64,000 nt of DNA from Polyporus tsugae (Eukaryota; Basidiomycota; Agaricomycetes; Polyporales; Polyporaceae): contig JAHRBS010000010.1 of NCBI GenBank assembly GCA_024305745.1, forward strand, positions 3,603,501 to 3,667,500. The letters are read 5' to 3'. Under the pieces are notes generated by a model. That model had not been told where the DNA came from. It saw only the letters and a program-made list of their open reading frames with translations, and searched no databases. Position numbers and translations under genes: made by a program. Positions 20,291 through 32,115 of the stretch are shown one piece after another; position 1 is the first letter of the stretch, and each line of letters starts with the position of its first letter.

Positions 20291-22474
20291 ACTGATGCCA
20301 AAGTCCCAGATGCATTGTGCTCTTCGCGCTTCGCGCTTCGAATACGAGGCACCCAGCCCGAGCGGTGTCAGCACCGACTTAGTTTCTGTGATCATCCTCA
20401 CCGCGTCTTCATGCATTCATAGTTTGCGATGATGCCTAGCGACAGCCTACAGGTCAAGAAACCAGAGCCCTCCACCCATGTCCCTGCGCTCGCACTTAAG
20501 GGCCCGTTCGGCGCGGGTCTATTCACAGATTTAGACAGCCTGGAACACCGCTCCTGGAAGCCGAAAAAATAGCCGTGAAGGAGAACGATCGCGCTCGTGC
20601 GTACCGGAACTTCCTCACCCCCGAGAGCCCCTCGAGGCTGCCGCTGTGCCAGTGGATGTCGATCTAAGTACGTAAATGAGTATGTAAGTACCATGACGAT
20701 GAAAAGACGACCCTTTGAACACAGCAGTCGTGATGTACATACAGCGCTGCAGGGTCAAGTGTATAAGATTGAACAATTCCTCAGTTACCTCACACCTGGA
20801 CATCTTATACCTTGTTTTAGGCTACTTAGTCAGTCGTCTGTCCGCGCAGTCATCGGGACGGATTTTGACGGTGAGAGAGGGCAACTGCCAACGCCAGGGT
20901 GGAAAAGACATGAAGATTTCTTGATTGGCGGTTGTAACGTCCAAACTATCGTCGCTTTTAAAGGCCGCTGCACAGTCCAGCCGATAAAGCCCGACTGATG
21001 GAGCGGACCGAAAGCGGTGCCTTCTCCTGTAGCATGGGGCCGCAAGAAGGACTATGAACCAGTAAAAAATGTTAGTAAAGGCATGGAGACTCAGGCCTGA
21101 GGCCACCTGAGCAGTGAGCAACGAGCATACAGTCGCCGACGTGCCAGTGTCAGACAGTCCCAAATATTCACGGTGGAGGGCTATGATGTGAGTCAGTACA
21201 TATGTCCAAAATATGCGGACCGCGGCGGCTTATGAAGCTTGAAGTTAGTCTTGAAGACGAGATCGCAGTCCGCCACCGGTCCCGGACGTTCCCGGACTCT
21301 GGCCTGTTGTTGTCCTCCGACGTGCCTGTTACGTACCGATATTTGACGGTTCCCGATCGCGACGCGTTCGTTTCTCGCAACAGTGATCTATCAAAGAGTT
21401 CGCCCGTCACGTGGGCGCGTCGAGGAATGTTGGTGGCATATAAGTACTTACTATCGATCCACTTTCACTGAGGCCGTACCGTTACGTGAAAAGAGAGCAC
21501 TAGCATGCATGAGCGCATTGTCGGATCCTATTGACCACGAGCCGGGGCTGGTTTACTTACATCCTGCAGGGTATTCATCACCGTAGAGTCTGTAAGCCAC
21601 CGCCAATCGAAGTGAGCAAAGTTAGCAAATCAAACCGTAAGAAGACCACACCGTACAAGGGCGGCCCGCCAGAAACCCGTACGCGTTCCAACGAGACGTC
21701 GCATCACGATTCCGTGACTTCGACTCCGCCTTCGCACTCAGATAACCCTCCGCAATCCCTAGCCCCAACAAGTGTGTCGTCGTTACCACCGCCGCACCCG
21801 CATACTTACACGATCACCACATTTCACGTCCCAAGCACCACCGTCTACCCCTCCTTCCACGCCAAGGGGGGTACTGTCGCCGCGAGGTGGCTTATGTCCG
21901 CCACGAGAGGGCAGGACAGCACCACGAGCCGCCAGGAGCGGATCGAACCCTTCGACCGGAGGATGTGCTGGTACAGCGCAACGAGTGTCGTGGCCTGGGG
22001 CAGAGCAGACGGGTTAGGCCTGTAGGTGAGGTCCTCGGGAGGAAACCCCCCGACGGGTGCGCAGACGGGACTGATGTAAATGAATTCGAAGGAGGGCCTG
22101 TAGGCGAGTTGGGTTGTGTGGCTGAGCTCGGAGCCGTCGTCGAAGTGTGGGTGCTGCGTACGATTCAAATTCAAGTTCAAGCAGTGTGACTGCGGTGCAG
22201 TGGAAGCTTACTGTAAGCGCTTTGACTCTAGCGGTCTGCAGCACAGCATTGACATCGCTTCGACGCCACGTCGTCACCAAGTCGCTACTACTATGACGAG
22301 CATACGTGGGTCGTCGGCCTATACCGCGGCGGGACTCGGCGGGATCCTACTAGTACGTACTAGTACTAGCCCGACGCGCTGCGCATTTCGAAATTCCTCC
22401 GAGTCTCACTTTCATAAGGAACTCAGAACTGCCAAGCGCGGTGAAACTCTTTGAAACTCGGGCAGCTCGGAAAG
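20291..22474. other. Gene-poor spacer with a membrane-protein pseudogene
   Basis: Outside the DUF7704 remnant at 21770-22110 I see no supported gene. Short palindromic runs built from ACTAGT and TAGTAC occur near 22352-22370, and a similar one near 23206-23220 sits on the far side of the following MITE. Confidence 0.4.
21770..22110 (-). pseudogene. DUF7704-like membrane protein pseudogene
   Basis: The minus strand reads LAYRPSFEFIYISPV, then ALPQATTLVALYQ, then SIRSWRLVVL and LVADISHLAATVP. These blocks follow the intact gene at 11.4 kb in order (LAYRLFFLYIEPV, LYQLSNLYF, SLRTWRVLLF, LIADFGHLAT). The helix between LYQ and the Arg-Ser turn is deleted, and stops follow the last block. It is clearly related but cannot form the four-helix protein. 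Confidence 0.72.
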
Positions 22475-22482
22475 CGAAAGCC

Positions 22483-23147
22483 AGGACCCCCGATAATCCC
22501 TATATGACACTGATCCCTGGTCCGGACCAAGGTGCGGGTCCCGGAGGGGGGCACAATGGGCAATAGCGGATACCGCAGGCCGGAATATGGTTGTAAAAGG
22601 ACCGAGAATGGTCTCCTGTCACAATCATATCCCGGACCTGAATTTTGCGTAAGCGCCACATAGATGGATATAACAAAGGCTACTTACTCCACTGTTAATG
22701 TGCTATAAGCAGTACAAAGGCCTCATTATCCTTTTGTTATTGGGCACCTTCCAAAATTCCGGTACGGAATATGCTTGCGACAGGAGACCAGTCTCAGTTC
22801 ATTTCACAATGCTATTCCGGCCGGCGGTATCTGCCATTGCCCGTCGTGGGGGTGTCTGATCTAAAACGGACCAAAAGTAGCCTATTTAGGCCTGAAGGCT
22901 TGACTATTGTCCGGACCAAACAGTGGTCGGCCCGTAGGGTTGACCCATTTTGGGGGGTCTGCCGGACCTTGCCGACCACGCCTTACCAAATCGGGTAAAA
23001 ACAATCATATTAGCGCCCGCTGTCGTCCGAGGCCCGGGGCGAAATCCGGACCAAAACGCCCCAGGAGCGCCCGAAATCGGTCCGGACCAAACCAACTCAA
23101 ATGGGGGTCCGCCGGATCAGGCATTTATAGGGATTATCGGGGGTCCT
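22483..23147. mobile_element. Non-autonomous hAT-like MITE with 8 bp target-site duplication
   Basis: 665 bp with terminal inverted repeats starting AGGACCCCCGATAATCCC at the left and the reverse complement at the right. It is flanked by identical 8 bp direct repeats CGAAAGCC at 22475-22482 and 23148-23155. The two halves are also related in inverted orientation (for example GGTCTCCTGTC near 22610 against GACAGGAGACC near 22780), so the element can fold back on itself. No transposase reading frame is present. An 8 bp duplication is the hallmark of hAT-superfamily transposition. Confidence 0.88.
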
Positions 23148-24210
23148 CGAAAGCCTCGAAGCCTCGACAGGCACAGTGTCCGAGTGGGGCGGGACGAGCA
23201 CTGGCACTAGTATGTACTAGTGCGGGGGGCGATGGTGTGGGGCCCCAGTTCTGGAAGACACTTGCGTTACGTTTGGCCAATGTGTGGCCCCGGTAAGCAA
23301 GTTGGCCTCGTCGCGCCTGACGAGACCTGAGGCTCATCCCACGTGCCTCAGGAACCGGGGCGCGCCGCTCTATAGCTGTGGTATGAAGGGGACTTGACGA
23401 AGAAGTGACGAAGAGTCTAACGAAGGCAAAGGTGGAAAGTGAACGTGGAGTCATTGCCCAGGCACTCAAAAAGCGCTAAGCCTGCTCTGACCGGACCTAA
23501 CGGTACATTGCTGCCTACAACCTCGCGGTACTAGGCGGTACTGGTATTGGAACGTCAAGTTTAGCAAGCTACGCACCCCGGGGTGAGACGTGGGGCATGT
23601 GCACTGGACTGATCACTGTATTCCACACCACACGGTGACACTGACACGGTCCGCGCGGCAGTCGTCAAAATTAAACGATGTGCAAGCCCGGTGTATCCTC
23701 ACCCATCGTGATCATTGAATTTGAAGGTGCGGTGGGGACGCAGCCGGCAGCTTGCGGAGCCTAAGTAATGATCTTGCAACAGGAGCGATATCGATAAGAT
23801 CGAGAGCATGGGATGGATGTGCCGTATGTGCAGTCTATAGTATTAGTATTAGTATGTGCAGATGATCCACTATAACGCGTGCGAGATGCAAATGGTACAA
23901 GTACGGCGCGAGAATCGGGGAGGACTATTTTACATCGTAATGAATGTGTCGGCGCGATGGTCGATATGCAGTATGATAATAATAGAGTTATGCGATACGA
24001 TTTGAACGACGGAGTGGGCGACGGGTAATGTGGCAAAGGCAAATGATGCAATACAATGTCAATGTCGGAGAGTAGCAAAAAAAAGTCGATGACGATAACT
24101 GCGGAGAGCGCGCGCGGTCAACGAGGTGTACACTAACAAACGAAGAGCAGAAGGTACTGACCAACATAGCAGAAACACGAGACGAGACGGGGGCGGGAAC
24201 GTAAAGGGCT

Positions 24211-25383
24211 TCACCGGAGCTTCCGGAGCTGGCAGAGGATCTCCCCGAAGTCCCGTTCCGTCCACCGCTTGCCCTTGCGCTCGCGCACCCACTTGCGGGT
24301 GAACCGCCGCTTCGTGCGCGCGACCGCCTCTTTCGTGACGACCTCGACCTCGACGTCCACCCTGACGTCGACATGCGGCGACGTCCGTCCCCCGTACCGC
24401 TGCTGGTCGGGGTCCCCATCCTTCCAAGGGTTCCTCTCCCCGTATCCCGGCGCGTCCAAGCACGACATCGTCCCCTCCGCGCTTGGCGAGTCGTCCGGGA
24501 ACAGGGAGAGCATCACATCGCGCGACGTACTCCGCGGTGGAGGCTGTATCGGGTGCTCGTCGACGTCCGAATCGTTTTCGACGAGCAGCACGACGTCCCG
24601 CTCGTCGTCCGACTCCGTGAAGGTAGGCGAAGGCTCCTTCGCGGGGGTGCGCGAATATGACGACGGTCCTGGCATGCTCTCGCTGGTGACGCCGGACGCG
24701 CTCTTTGGGCGCTCGGCGGTAGGAGATGGCGCCTCGACGAACCCGAGAGCCTTCATGCGGCGGGCGAGCTCCTCCTCGCGGCGCTTGCGGACTCTGCGGG
24801 GACCCGGGAGGTTGAACGCGATTGGCGACAGTGGTGATGTAAAATTTTGGGCCGAGAGGGGAGCAGTCGACCGCATGTCAGAAATGTTCAAGCGGATCGA
24901 CGGTCGTTCTGGTGGGGCGGACTGGAGTGGCGGGGGAATCTGAGCCTCTGGTGAAGGAGTGACAATGCCGGGGGGGACACGGCGACCTGCGGGAGGTGCT
25001 AGAAGGGAAATTGGGCGGATCACTTGGTGTGATTGCGCGCGTTGGAGTGGAGGTTTGGGAAGAGGGCGCGGAGGAAGAGCTGCACGCGAGGAGGAAGGGG
25101 TGGCGGGAGGAGTGGGCAGAGGGCGCATGCGGGCGAACGCAGGTGATGTGGGGGATGGATGAGATGCTACGGGAGAAGGCTGCAATGACGAGTATGAGTT
25201 CGACGAGGTTGCACTTGCAGGATATGCAACGGAGCTCGCGTAGGACGAGGAAGTCGAGGGACGCGACGAAGCAGGAGAACGCGACCCCAAAGCCAAGTCT
25301 TGCAGATAGCCTGCCCCAGTGGAGGTTCCTGGACCGGTAGGCACGTAGAGGTAGGGATCCGTGAAGGTGCAAGCGGAAGCCAT
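24211..25383 (-). CDS. Conserved hypothetical Ser/Pro-rich fungal protein
   Basis: Single exon, 390 aa, from the ATG at 25383. The first 300 residues are low-complexity Ser/Pro/Ala-rich and probably disordered. They include several SP and TP sites and poly-Pro stretches, and an Arg-rich stretch PRRVRKRREEELARR at about 230-245. The C terminus is the only conserved-looking part. It holds an acidic segment, then VEVVTKEAVARTKRRFTRK followed by WVRERKGKRW and DFGEILCQLRKLR at the very end. I recognise this basic Trp-containing C-terminal element as common in basidiomycete hypothetical proteins, without known function. No signal peptide, membrane segment or enzyme motif is seen. It is the only supported gene between 20.3 and 29.0 kb. 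Confidence 0.72.
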   Translation of the reverse strand: MASACTFTDPYLYVPTGPGTSTGAGYLQDLALGSRSPASSRPSTSSSYASSVAYPASATSSNSYSSLQPSPVASHPSPTSPAFARMRPLPTPPATPSSSRAALPPRPLPKPPLQRAQSHQVIRPISLLAPPAGRRVPPGIVTPSPEAQIPPPLQSAPPERPSIRLNISDMRSTAPLSAQNFTSPLSPIAFNLPGPRRVRKRREEELARRMKALGFVEAPSPTAERPKSASGVTSESMPGPSSYSRTPAKEPSPTFTESDDERDVVLLVENDSDVDEHPIQPPPRSTSRDVMLSLFPDDSPSAEGTMSCLDAPGYGERNPWKDGDPDQQRYGGRTSPHVDVRVDVEVEVVTKEAVARTKRRFTRKWVRERKGKRWTERDFGEILCQLRKLR

Positions 25384-28300
25384 GGTGGAACGGAGAGTGG
25401 AGATATAGTCGGGGAAGAGGGGAGGAAGTCCAAGGGACTGCGGACGACGGGAGAATTTATTGCGTGGCTCACGGCGTCGACAAATGGTGGTGAAAACTTG
25501 GCGAATGAAACCTGCCCCGTCCCCGTCACATCGCGGTTGGCGAGTGCGTCTGCCAGCCGCGACTTTCGCGTTTGATGGACGTGTCGTGCCTGATCCGTCG
25601 TCGCGTCCCATATCGTGGTCTCCAGTCTCGTCCAGATCCCGATCGCACCCATCACTGGCACGCGTTGTCCAATCCTCCTCTGACATTTTCGCCTCCCATA
25701 CCCGGCAACGTCTTGGCCAGCGTTACACTCATACCCGGTCCCCACCCCCCTCCCCGCCCAATCAACTGCAGTCAGAGTACTTACGCCTTTCATCCTCCTC
25801 ATCGCTCGCCGCGACAATTCGCCCTTTCCCAATGCCGTAACGGACACCGTACAGGTAGCATTTGGGCCCAAGGGAGACTCTGGAAGAGTCATGACTGGGA
25901 GTCTGGGATCATGCCGCTAGCGCTAATGGCGCTAAGTACTAGGCGTCGACCCTGCGTCCGCCTAGGCCAGACTCGGAACGAGGCCAGCGATTTGTTCATA
26001 TGTTCGTTTCACCATTCTCAACTTGATGCATTCTCCAAGTTTGTCAACTCCCCACTCCATGAGTCGTTCATCTTTGGTGAGTGCATGACACTGCACTGTG
26101 TCTCGGTTCTTCGGACTGCACTGGTTACGCTTGTAGTAGTAAGCGTGGTTACCCGATCAAGGCAATTCATTAATACTCATAATTCTCTCTCTCTGACAGC
26201 GAGGTCGTCAGACAGATGGTTTGAGCTTTGTCAACGGAGTCTTCGCCCCCAGTTCGCCCCCTCATCTCCCGCTCGCCTCTCACCCGGATCTCGATCTCCT
26301 TGTCCACTTTCTCCGGGTTTGATCGATGAGTCAATCCCTCGTGTTACTTGAGCTCGTTTCCACTGAGCATTCGGAAGTTTTATTATACATAGCCAGTGGC
26401 CATACAGCGAGAGTGGGGGAGAGCGGTGATTTTCTTGCGCCGTGCCCCAGGTTTCGCCCCACTTCAGCCGTCCCGACGTCGAGGATATACTTATGTATAG
26501 GGATCGCTATATCATCAGCTTGCTGAAGACAGCACGTCGACGAGTTGATATCCGAGATGCCAAATCGTACGCCTCTCGGAACCGGCTGACAATCCTCCAG
26601 TCGGACGGTAAGTACCTCGACCGTTCGCGCCCTGGTGCCCAGTCACAACGATCGTCAGTGCTCGTAGTTAAATCGTGACGTACACAACTGCTTTATTCGG
26701 TGCCGGTGAGTCTCGTCGGTCGATCCTAAGTAGTCTCCTGGTGACTGACGAAGGCCGTGCAGGGACAGGATACTGCCATGTCTACTCTCCGTCAATTTCC
26801 AGCCCAGCTGCGTCGTAGTCCAACTGCATCGGCTAAGGTTCCTCCTGCCCAAAAGGAGACCGTATGGTTCCGTCTCGACTCCCCGTTCTCATCCTCTATC
26901 TCAGACAATGAGTCAATAGGGCATTCCGGTGTTGTCTCCCTCATCCGAGTCTCCCCAGGGACTAATCTACAGTGCGTTCCTGTTGCGCTCCCACATAGCA
27001 AAGCTCGGCATCTTTGACTCTTTCCAGGGAGAGCACTCGAATGGTTGCACGAGCGTCGATCGGAAGCGCGAAGCTGGTGGATTGAAGGTTTAAGGATCTC
27101 CTCGAGACCTTGTGGAGAACGACCCCGTTCGGGCGAAAATGCTCGCTTTTTTCTTCTTCAGCCACATATATTCCCTTGTGACACTGGCGAAAACCTCGTC
27201 CGTCTATCGCGTGCCACATACCTTTCGCCAGTTTTCATTCCTTTCAAGTGCGCGGTCTGGTGCACGAGAGAGTGGGTGTGTGCCACTGCTCTGCGGACGG
27301 ACTCGCCGGCGCTGCGGCGCAGAACTGCGCGCATATGCATGCTTTCTCCCCTTATAAGTACTGTATTGCCCATCTCACCTCGAAAGAGTTCCTTGCTGTT
27401 CGAAGGACGCGCAGCCAGGCGCGTTTCGAGCATACGGTCTCGTCCGGCGATTAGGGTTGCGCTGGCACCGCTTTCCGCGGAGTCTCGAGGCGACAGTCAC
27501 ATTCATTAATTATGCTGTTATGTTACTGGCAAGCGCCGATCTACACACGGCGGACGCGTACGCGCCAGCTTAGAGCACCGTTTGTAAGTAGGTAAGTATA
27601 TGCGCTCTAGCCTCTCGTCGAGGCGTGGTTATGATGTGGACGGTAGCTGGCGTACGTATACATCCGGCCGCGGACGAGAGCTTAACGGGACCGGGCCAGG
27701 TCAACTGCAGCTGGGCGCCGGCATCGCATCTACATCTCTTCAAATTTTCTGAAGGCCGTCACGACGTCGGATAGCGTCCAGACTCGCTGGTGATCTTCAT
27801 GCGTCTCGTCGATTGAGTGTAAGGTTTTTCCTTTTGGCGCCTCATGGTGACAGTTCTCGGCTCGGAGTTGGACGTCTGGACTCTTGTTGTTCGCCGCCAT
27901 CGCAAACGTTAACCGAAGTAAGTATCTACAGAATATTTACGAGGCGGCCAATAGTACTGCTTCGAGTGTAGGCGCTGCCTGATACAGTGATTTGCAAAAA
28001 AGACTGCAGATCGCGCTTGTGCGCGAGTCTGTTTGTACCTGTTTGGAATGTGGCGGAGACGCCTGCTCCACCGCCAGCCATCGCGCAGCGGGGGTACCCT
28101 TGCCCACTCATTTGGTGGAACTACTTCGGAATGTATTCTTTTCAGCATGTGAAAGTGCCCCATGTCGTTTTCGACCAAGAAAATGGACGGTAGCGGGAGA
28201 ACTTACTGCGACAGTGCGACGACAAAGCGCAAGCGCGCGATCCCCAAAACAGGAAGTCCGCGGGTGGGACAAACAGGGGCAAACAAGCACTCACGCGAGT

Positions 28301-29058
28301 GCGACCTGCAGTCTTTTTTGCAAATCACTGTAATGAAAGCAAGACAGCCGAGGTAAGCCTTTTGTCTTTGTCTCTGGACTGTGAACTTGTCAACTTGCGA
28401 CGCTGCAGCAGTGCCACATACTTATACGCGAGCTCCCAGACTTCTTTACAATACAATGAACAGTATGTACAGCTTAATCCCCAAAACTGAGACATTGTAG
28501 TCACCCTCTTGTCATTTCGAACACAACTCAACCTTGAGCAGGGGCACACCGTCGACTGGAATGCCGTCCAGGCTCCTCCCGCAGCCTGCGCATGGCACGG
28601 ATGCGAGCGAAAACCATTTAGCAGGGCCCTCCCCACAAGTTATCGAGCGTGCGACACCGAGTGTGTGCGTACAATCACGCGCGCATCTGAGCAGCAGCTC
28701 TCCGCCATCTCGCACCAGCACCTCGATAACCGTGATCATTACGCTTACATTGCTTCGCGAAGCACTGGGACCCTCACTATCAGCCATGTACACATCATCC
28801 TCCAATCTTCCACTGAGGCGCGGGAGCGGGAGAACTTCCGTTCGTATCGTACATACATGTACAACTTACAAGACATCGCGCTGCGCTGATTAGCTCCTCG
28901 TCTCGGTTCGCCAAGTTCGTCGTCGTCGCGACTCGCTTCCGCCTCACGACCCCTCCCTACCGCCGCTTTGATTCGCGCTCGCGCTCGCGACTCCAGCCGA
29001 CCGGCCCCTCAAGGCCTCACCTCTCACCCTCGACCCGGTCGTCGTATCGCTCAAACCT
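25384..29058. other. Gene-poor region with one Tc1-type MITE
   Basis: Apart from the element at 27985-28330 I see no supported gene in about 3.7 kb. Reading frames of 60-150 codons occur on all strands without recognisable motifs. Composition and frame statistics look like non-coding DNA. The first few hundred bases should hold the promoter of the hypothetical gene on the minus strand. Confidence 0.4.
27985..28330. mobile_element. Tc1/mariner-type MITE with TA target duplication
   Basis: 346 bp flanked by TA on both sides (27983-27984 and 28331-28332). The terminal inverted repeats begin CAGTGATTTGCAAAAAAG and remain similar for about 60 bp, including CTGCAG and a TGTTTG block. No transposase is encoded. 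TA duplication with CAGT-starting ends is typical of Tc1/mariner-derived MITEs. Confidence 0.88.
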
Positions 29059-30828
29059 TCAGAGTTTGGAGAGGAGAGGCGCAGGCGCGAAGCCGCGGGG
29101 CATGACCGCGCCGGGCGGCGGGGCGACGCGCGCGCGGAACTCGCTCGCCATGTCGACCATCGGCACCCAGTGCACGTCGGCGTGCGTGTTGACCCATTCG
29201 ATGAAGCGTTCCTGAGGCGTGTAAGGGGCGTGTAATGGGTGCGTGGACGCATGCGGGGGCGAGGTGATTCGCGATACGGTGGGGGATGGTGGGAAGATGG
29301 GGCGTTGAGTAGAGTGGTGCGGGAGCGGCGCGAAACGCCGTGGGTAGACGGTGAGATACGAGGTGTTAATTATGTCCGCACGCGGGATAGAAATGACTTA
29401 CGAGCATCAGGAGAACATGGGGACGACTGGCGTAGAAACGTCGAAGTGAGCGCGTCTGCTACGCGGACATGGATTGCACAACTTGAAAGGAAGGAGCATC
29501 ACTTACCCACTGACGTCGGGGTGGATCGTGATTGGAAAGATGAAGTTCTCTTCCTCCCTATCCGGCGCACACGCGCATAATCAGTTCCTGTTCGCGACTG
29601 CTCTGCGCGCAGCTAGGAGGCGAACGGCCGACTTGACCGACTCACCTGTAAAGGTACGTGAACATATCCTTCCAGAGCTGCTCCACGTCCCGGGTGTTTA
29701 CCTGTGGAGCGGCGTAGTCATTGACAATATCCTCTCATCAGCACGTTACAGTTGTTCTCACCCATCCGTGCGAGTTAGGACTGCTCTTGATGAACCTGGC
29801 GAGTCATTTGTAAGTGCCTTGACGCGCAGTCAGTGGGGAAAGGAACTTCGCACATCATGGGAGGGAGGTCGTCGAGGTACCAATTCGCGGGTATCTCCAC
29901 GAGTCCTGTCGCCTTCCCACGTACAAGAGGTTTCATCCAGGTCGCCGCTTTCGCTTTGTAGTCGATCTTGGTCCACAGGTCTTGATCGCGTAGGTAGAAG
30001 GCCTGTGAGCTGGGTGGAGTACGTTGTATAACGCGAAGTAATACATTGCAGCAACGGGGGTTGCTTACTCATGTGCCATGTTTGAGTGGTCTGCGCAGAG
30101 AGGGATCAGTACTGCCATGCACACTGGGGTCATCCATAAGCTTGGCGACATACCGTACTCGATCCCTTTCTCGAGGAGGAGCGAACTGCCTTCCTTGCTT
30201 GTCTCCCACCACGGCGCTACGCTTCCTTTTGGAGGAATTCCGTTGTTGAACTTGGTAAGCAGGTCGTAAGTGTGGTCTAGGATGTCGCGTTGCTGTTCCA
30301 GGCTCAAAGAGACCGGGTTTTCGTGAGAATAGCCATGCAAACCACTGAGAATTCAGTCAACTCGGCATGAGCGTCGGGTTGGTACGCTGGCAAGGATGGA
30401 CGTTACATTTCATGGCCAGCATCACGCACGGCAGCCATCTGCTCTGGGAACGTCTCGAGGCTGTGACCTGGAGCGGAACGTATTCACCAAAGAGAGTGGA
30501 TATTCGTATAACAACGCGCCTACATGGTATGAACCACGTCGTTTTGATATTGTACTTGGCGAACAGTTTGAGGAGCCGGAGCGTACCAACCTCTCCGGCG
30601 TACACTCCCTATATACCCAGACAATCGAACGACATTAGAGCATGGTTTTGACTGATTACAAATTGAGCACGTACCCTTGATATATCAGATGGCGAGTCTT
30701 CGCCCCCGTATGAGCCGAGCCTGGCGTATGTGTTGAGAGACTGTGCTTGTATGAGGTCGCCACAGTGCTCACCATCCAGCAACCGCGTCGACATCGACGC
30801 CAAACCCTATGAGGATCTTCCGCGTCAT
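29059..30828 (-). CDS. Polysaccharide deacetylase-family protein (NodB fold, PgdA/PuuE-like), copy 2
   Basis: Same family and exon pattern as copy 1 at 5.2-6.8 kb but on the opposite strand. The ATG at 30828 gives [19 protein letters not shown]. Next come [30 protein letters not shown] with the paired metal His, [22 protein letters not shown], then RPHVLLML spliced with a GT donor to ERFIEWVN, ending near LLSKL. The catalytic-site motifs match the family better than those of copy 1: APWWE is intact and HGYSHE is canonical. It is presumably the functional paralogue, cytosolic, with unknown substrate. Some exon limits in the 29.4-30.0 kb part were not worked out base by base. Confidence 0.83.
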
Positions 30829-32115
30829 CCTTCAAACGTTTGACGGTCAGAGGGGGTTATTATGGATGCGGATGGAGGGGGGAGAACGCTGCAGGCAGGC
30901 CTATCTGGACTCCAAGCCTGAGCCACTGTCGAAGGCTGTTAGAAGGAGATACGGGGCTCCGATGATATCAGGCTTTAGAGTTCACCATGAGGTCCACAAT
31001 CGAGCCGGGGCCGCGTGACGAGCATCGAATAGATAGCAGTCTAGGTTGGACGCACGGCAATCCCACACTGCGAGGAATTCTGCTCTCGTGTCCGTGCGAT
31101 GCGGAGACATAAACTTTAAGACCCCGGATGTGTGGTAGTCACTAGCACTATAAAAAGTCGGCTATGGTGCTTATTATCGCATAGTTACTGTGGAATGGAA
31201 ATGAGTCAGAGTCGGAGAACTGACTTATTGTTCATACATGCCTCGAGCAGGACAGAATCGAAGTTGATGGTGGATACGTCGAAGGCAGTCGGAGGTTTGC
31301 GAGTTCTCGCTGTGTCCCAGACTCCCAGTGAACGTTAGTCACCATAAAATTTCTGAGGTTCCCATCAACATGGCAGAAAGACTCTCAAAGATATGCCGTA
31401 GAGCAGGACGGGTGCGGACGTTCATGTGCAACTTGGCAAGGCGTGGTTGCAGTGAGAAGGCAAGTCGGGAAGCGCCCATGGGGAAATCATGCTAGATCCA
31501 CATCGGGACCGGGCGCTCATCCTCGCAGAAGGCGCGAGTCGTCTTCTTGAACTTGGCCCCCTCAAGACACCCAACTCCAGGTTTCCAAGGTCACTAAACG
31601 GATGAAATTTGTAGGTGTATTGCTTTCAACGATCTGCTGGCTACGAGCATCTTATTTACTTCCAATTTGTAGGTCCTTAGTATTTGCCGTCTTCAGACGG
31701 CCCGCAACGACTGAATGGCACGATGACATATATTGATAAGAGCGTCCTCACGCTCCCTTCCTCGGGCCACGATAGCAAGAACGTATGTAACTATCCTGTC
31801 GCCGCAATCCCAATCTCAAATCACTCTTCTCATGCTATCCGCCACTCAGCGATCCAGATAACCCGTCGAACCGTCTTCCTAGTCCCGCGAAGCTTCGGCG
31901 TCCGCTCACGAGCTCCTCCCCTCCATGGAGCGAGCACCGGACGCGGGAAATCATCCATTACCGCTTGCTGCGGAGATACAGAGGGCGCTCTTCCATCGCC
32001 GCTCGTAGCATAAGGCTGCGGCCTTCGAAATGTTTCCCGGGACCCCACGTCGGGTCCAGTTCTGTCCCTTCCCGCGAATCCACCTTTTCCTGCAAATCCT
32101 CAGGTTCCGACAACC
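30829..32115. other. Intergenic region, divergent promoters
   Basis: About 1.3 kb between the divergently transcribed deacetylase copy 2 and the permease. No supported coding sequence. The right end is pyrimidine-rich before the permease ATG. Confidence 0.45.

Noticed and set aside
20300..20360. CGCTTCG-type short tandem repeat as a candidate CRISPR-like or regulatory array
   Set aside because: Only two or three short units without spacers; CRISPR arrays are not expected in a fungal nuclear genome.
22352..23220. ACTAGT/TAGTAC palindromes on both sides of the hAT-like MITE as ends of a larger element
   Set aside because: The palindromes are short, differ in sequence, and no target duplication or longer inverted end extends from them. 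Only the inner element has convincing ends.
24211..25383. Hypothetical gene as a transcription factor or histone-like protein because of its basic C terminus
   Set aside because: No zinc finger, bZIP, homeodomain or other DNA-binding signature is visible; basic residues alone do not support it.
28509..28889. 126-codon plus-strand frame near the Tc1-type MITE
   Set aside because: Amino-acid composition and lack of motifs suggest chance; overlapping frames on both strands are equally long.
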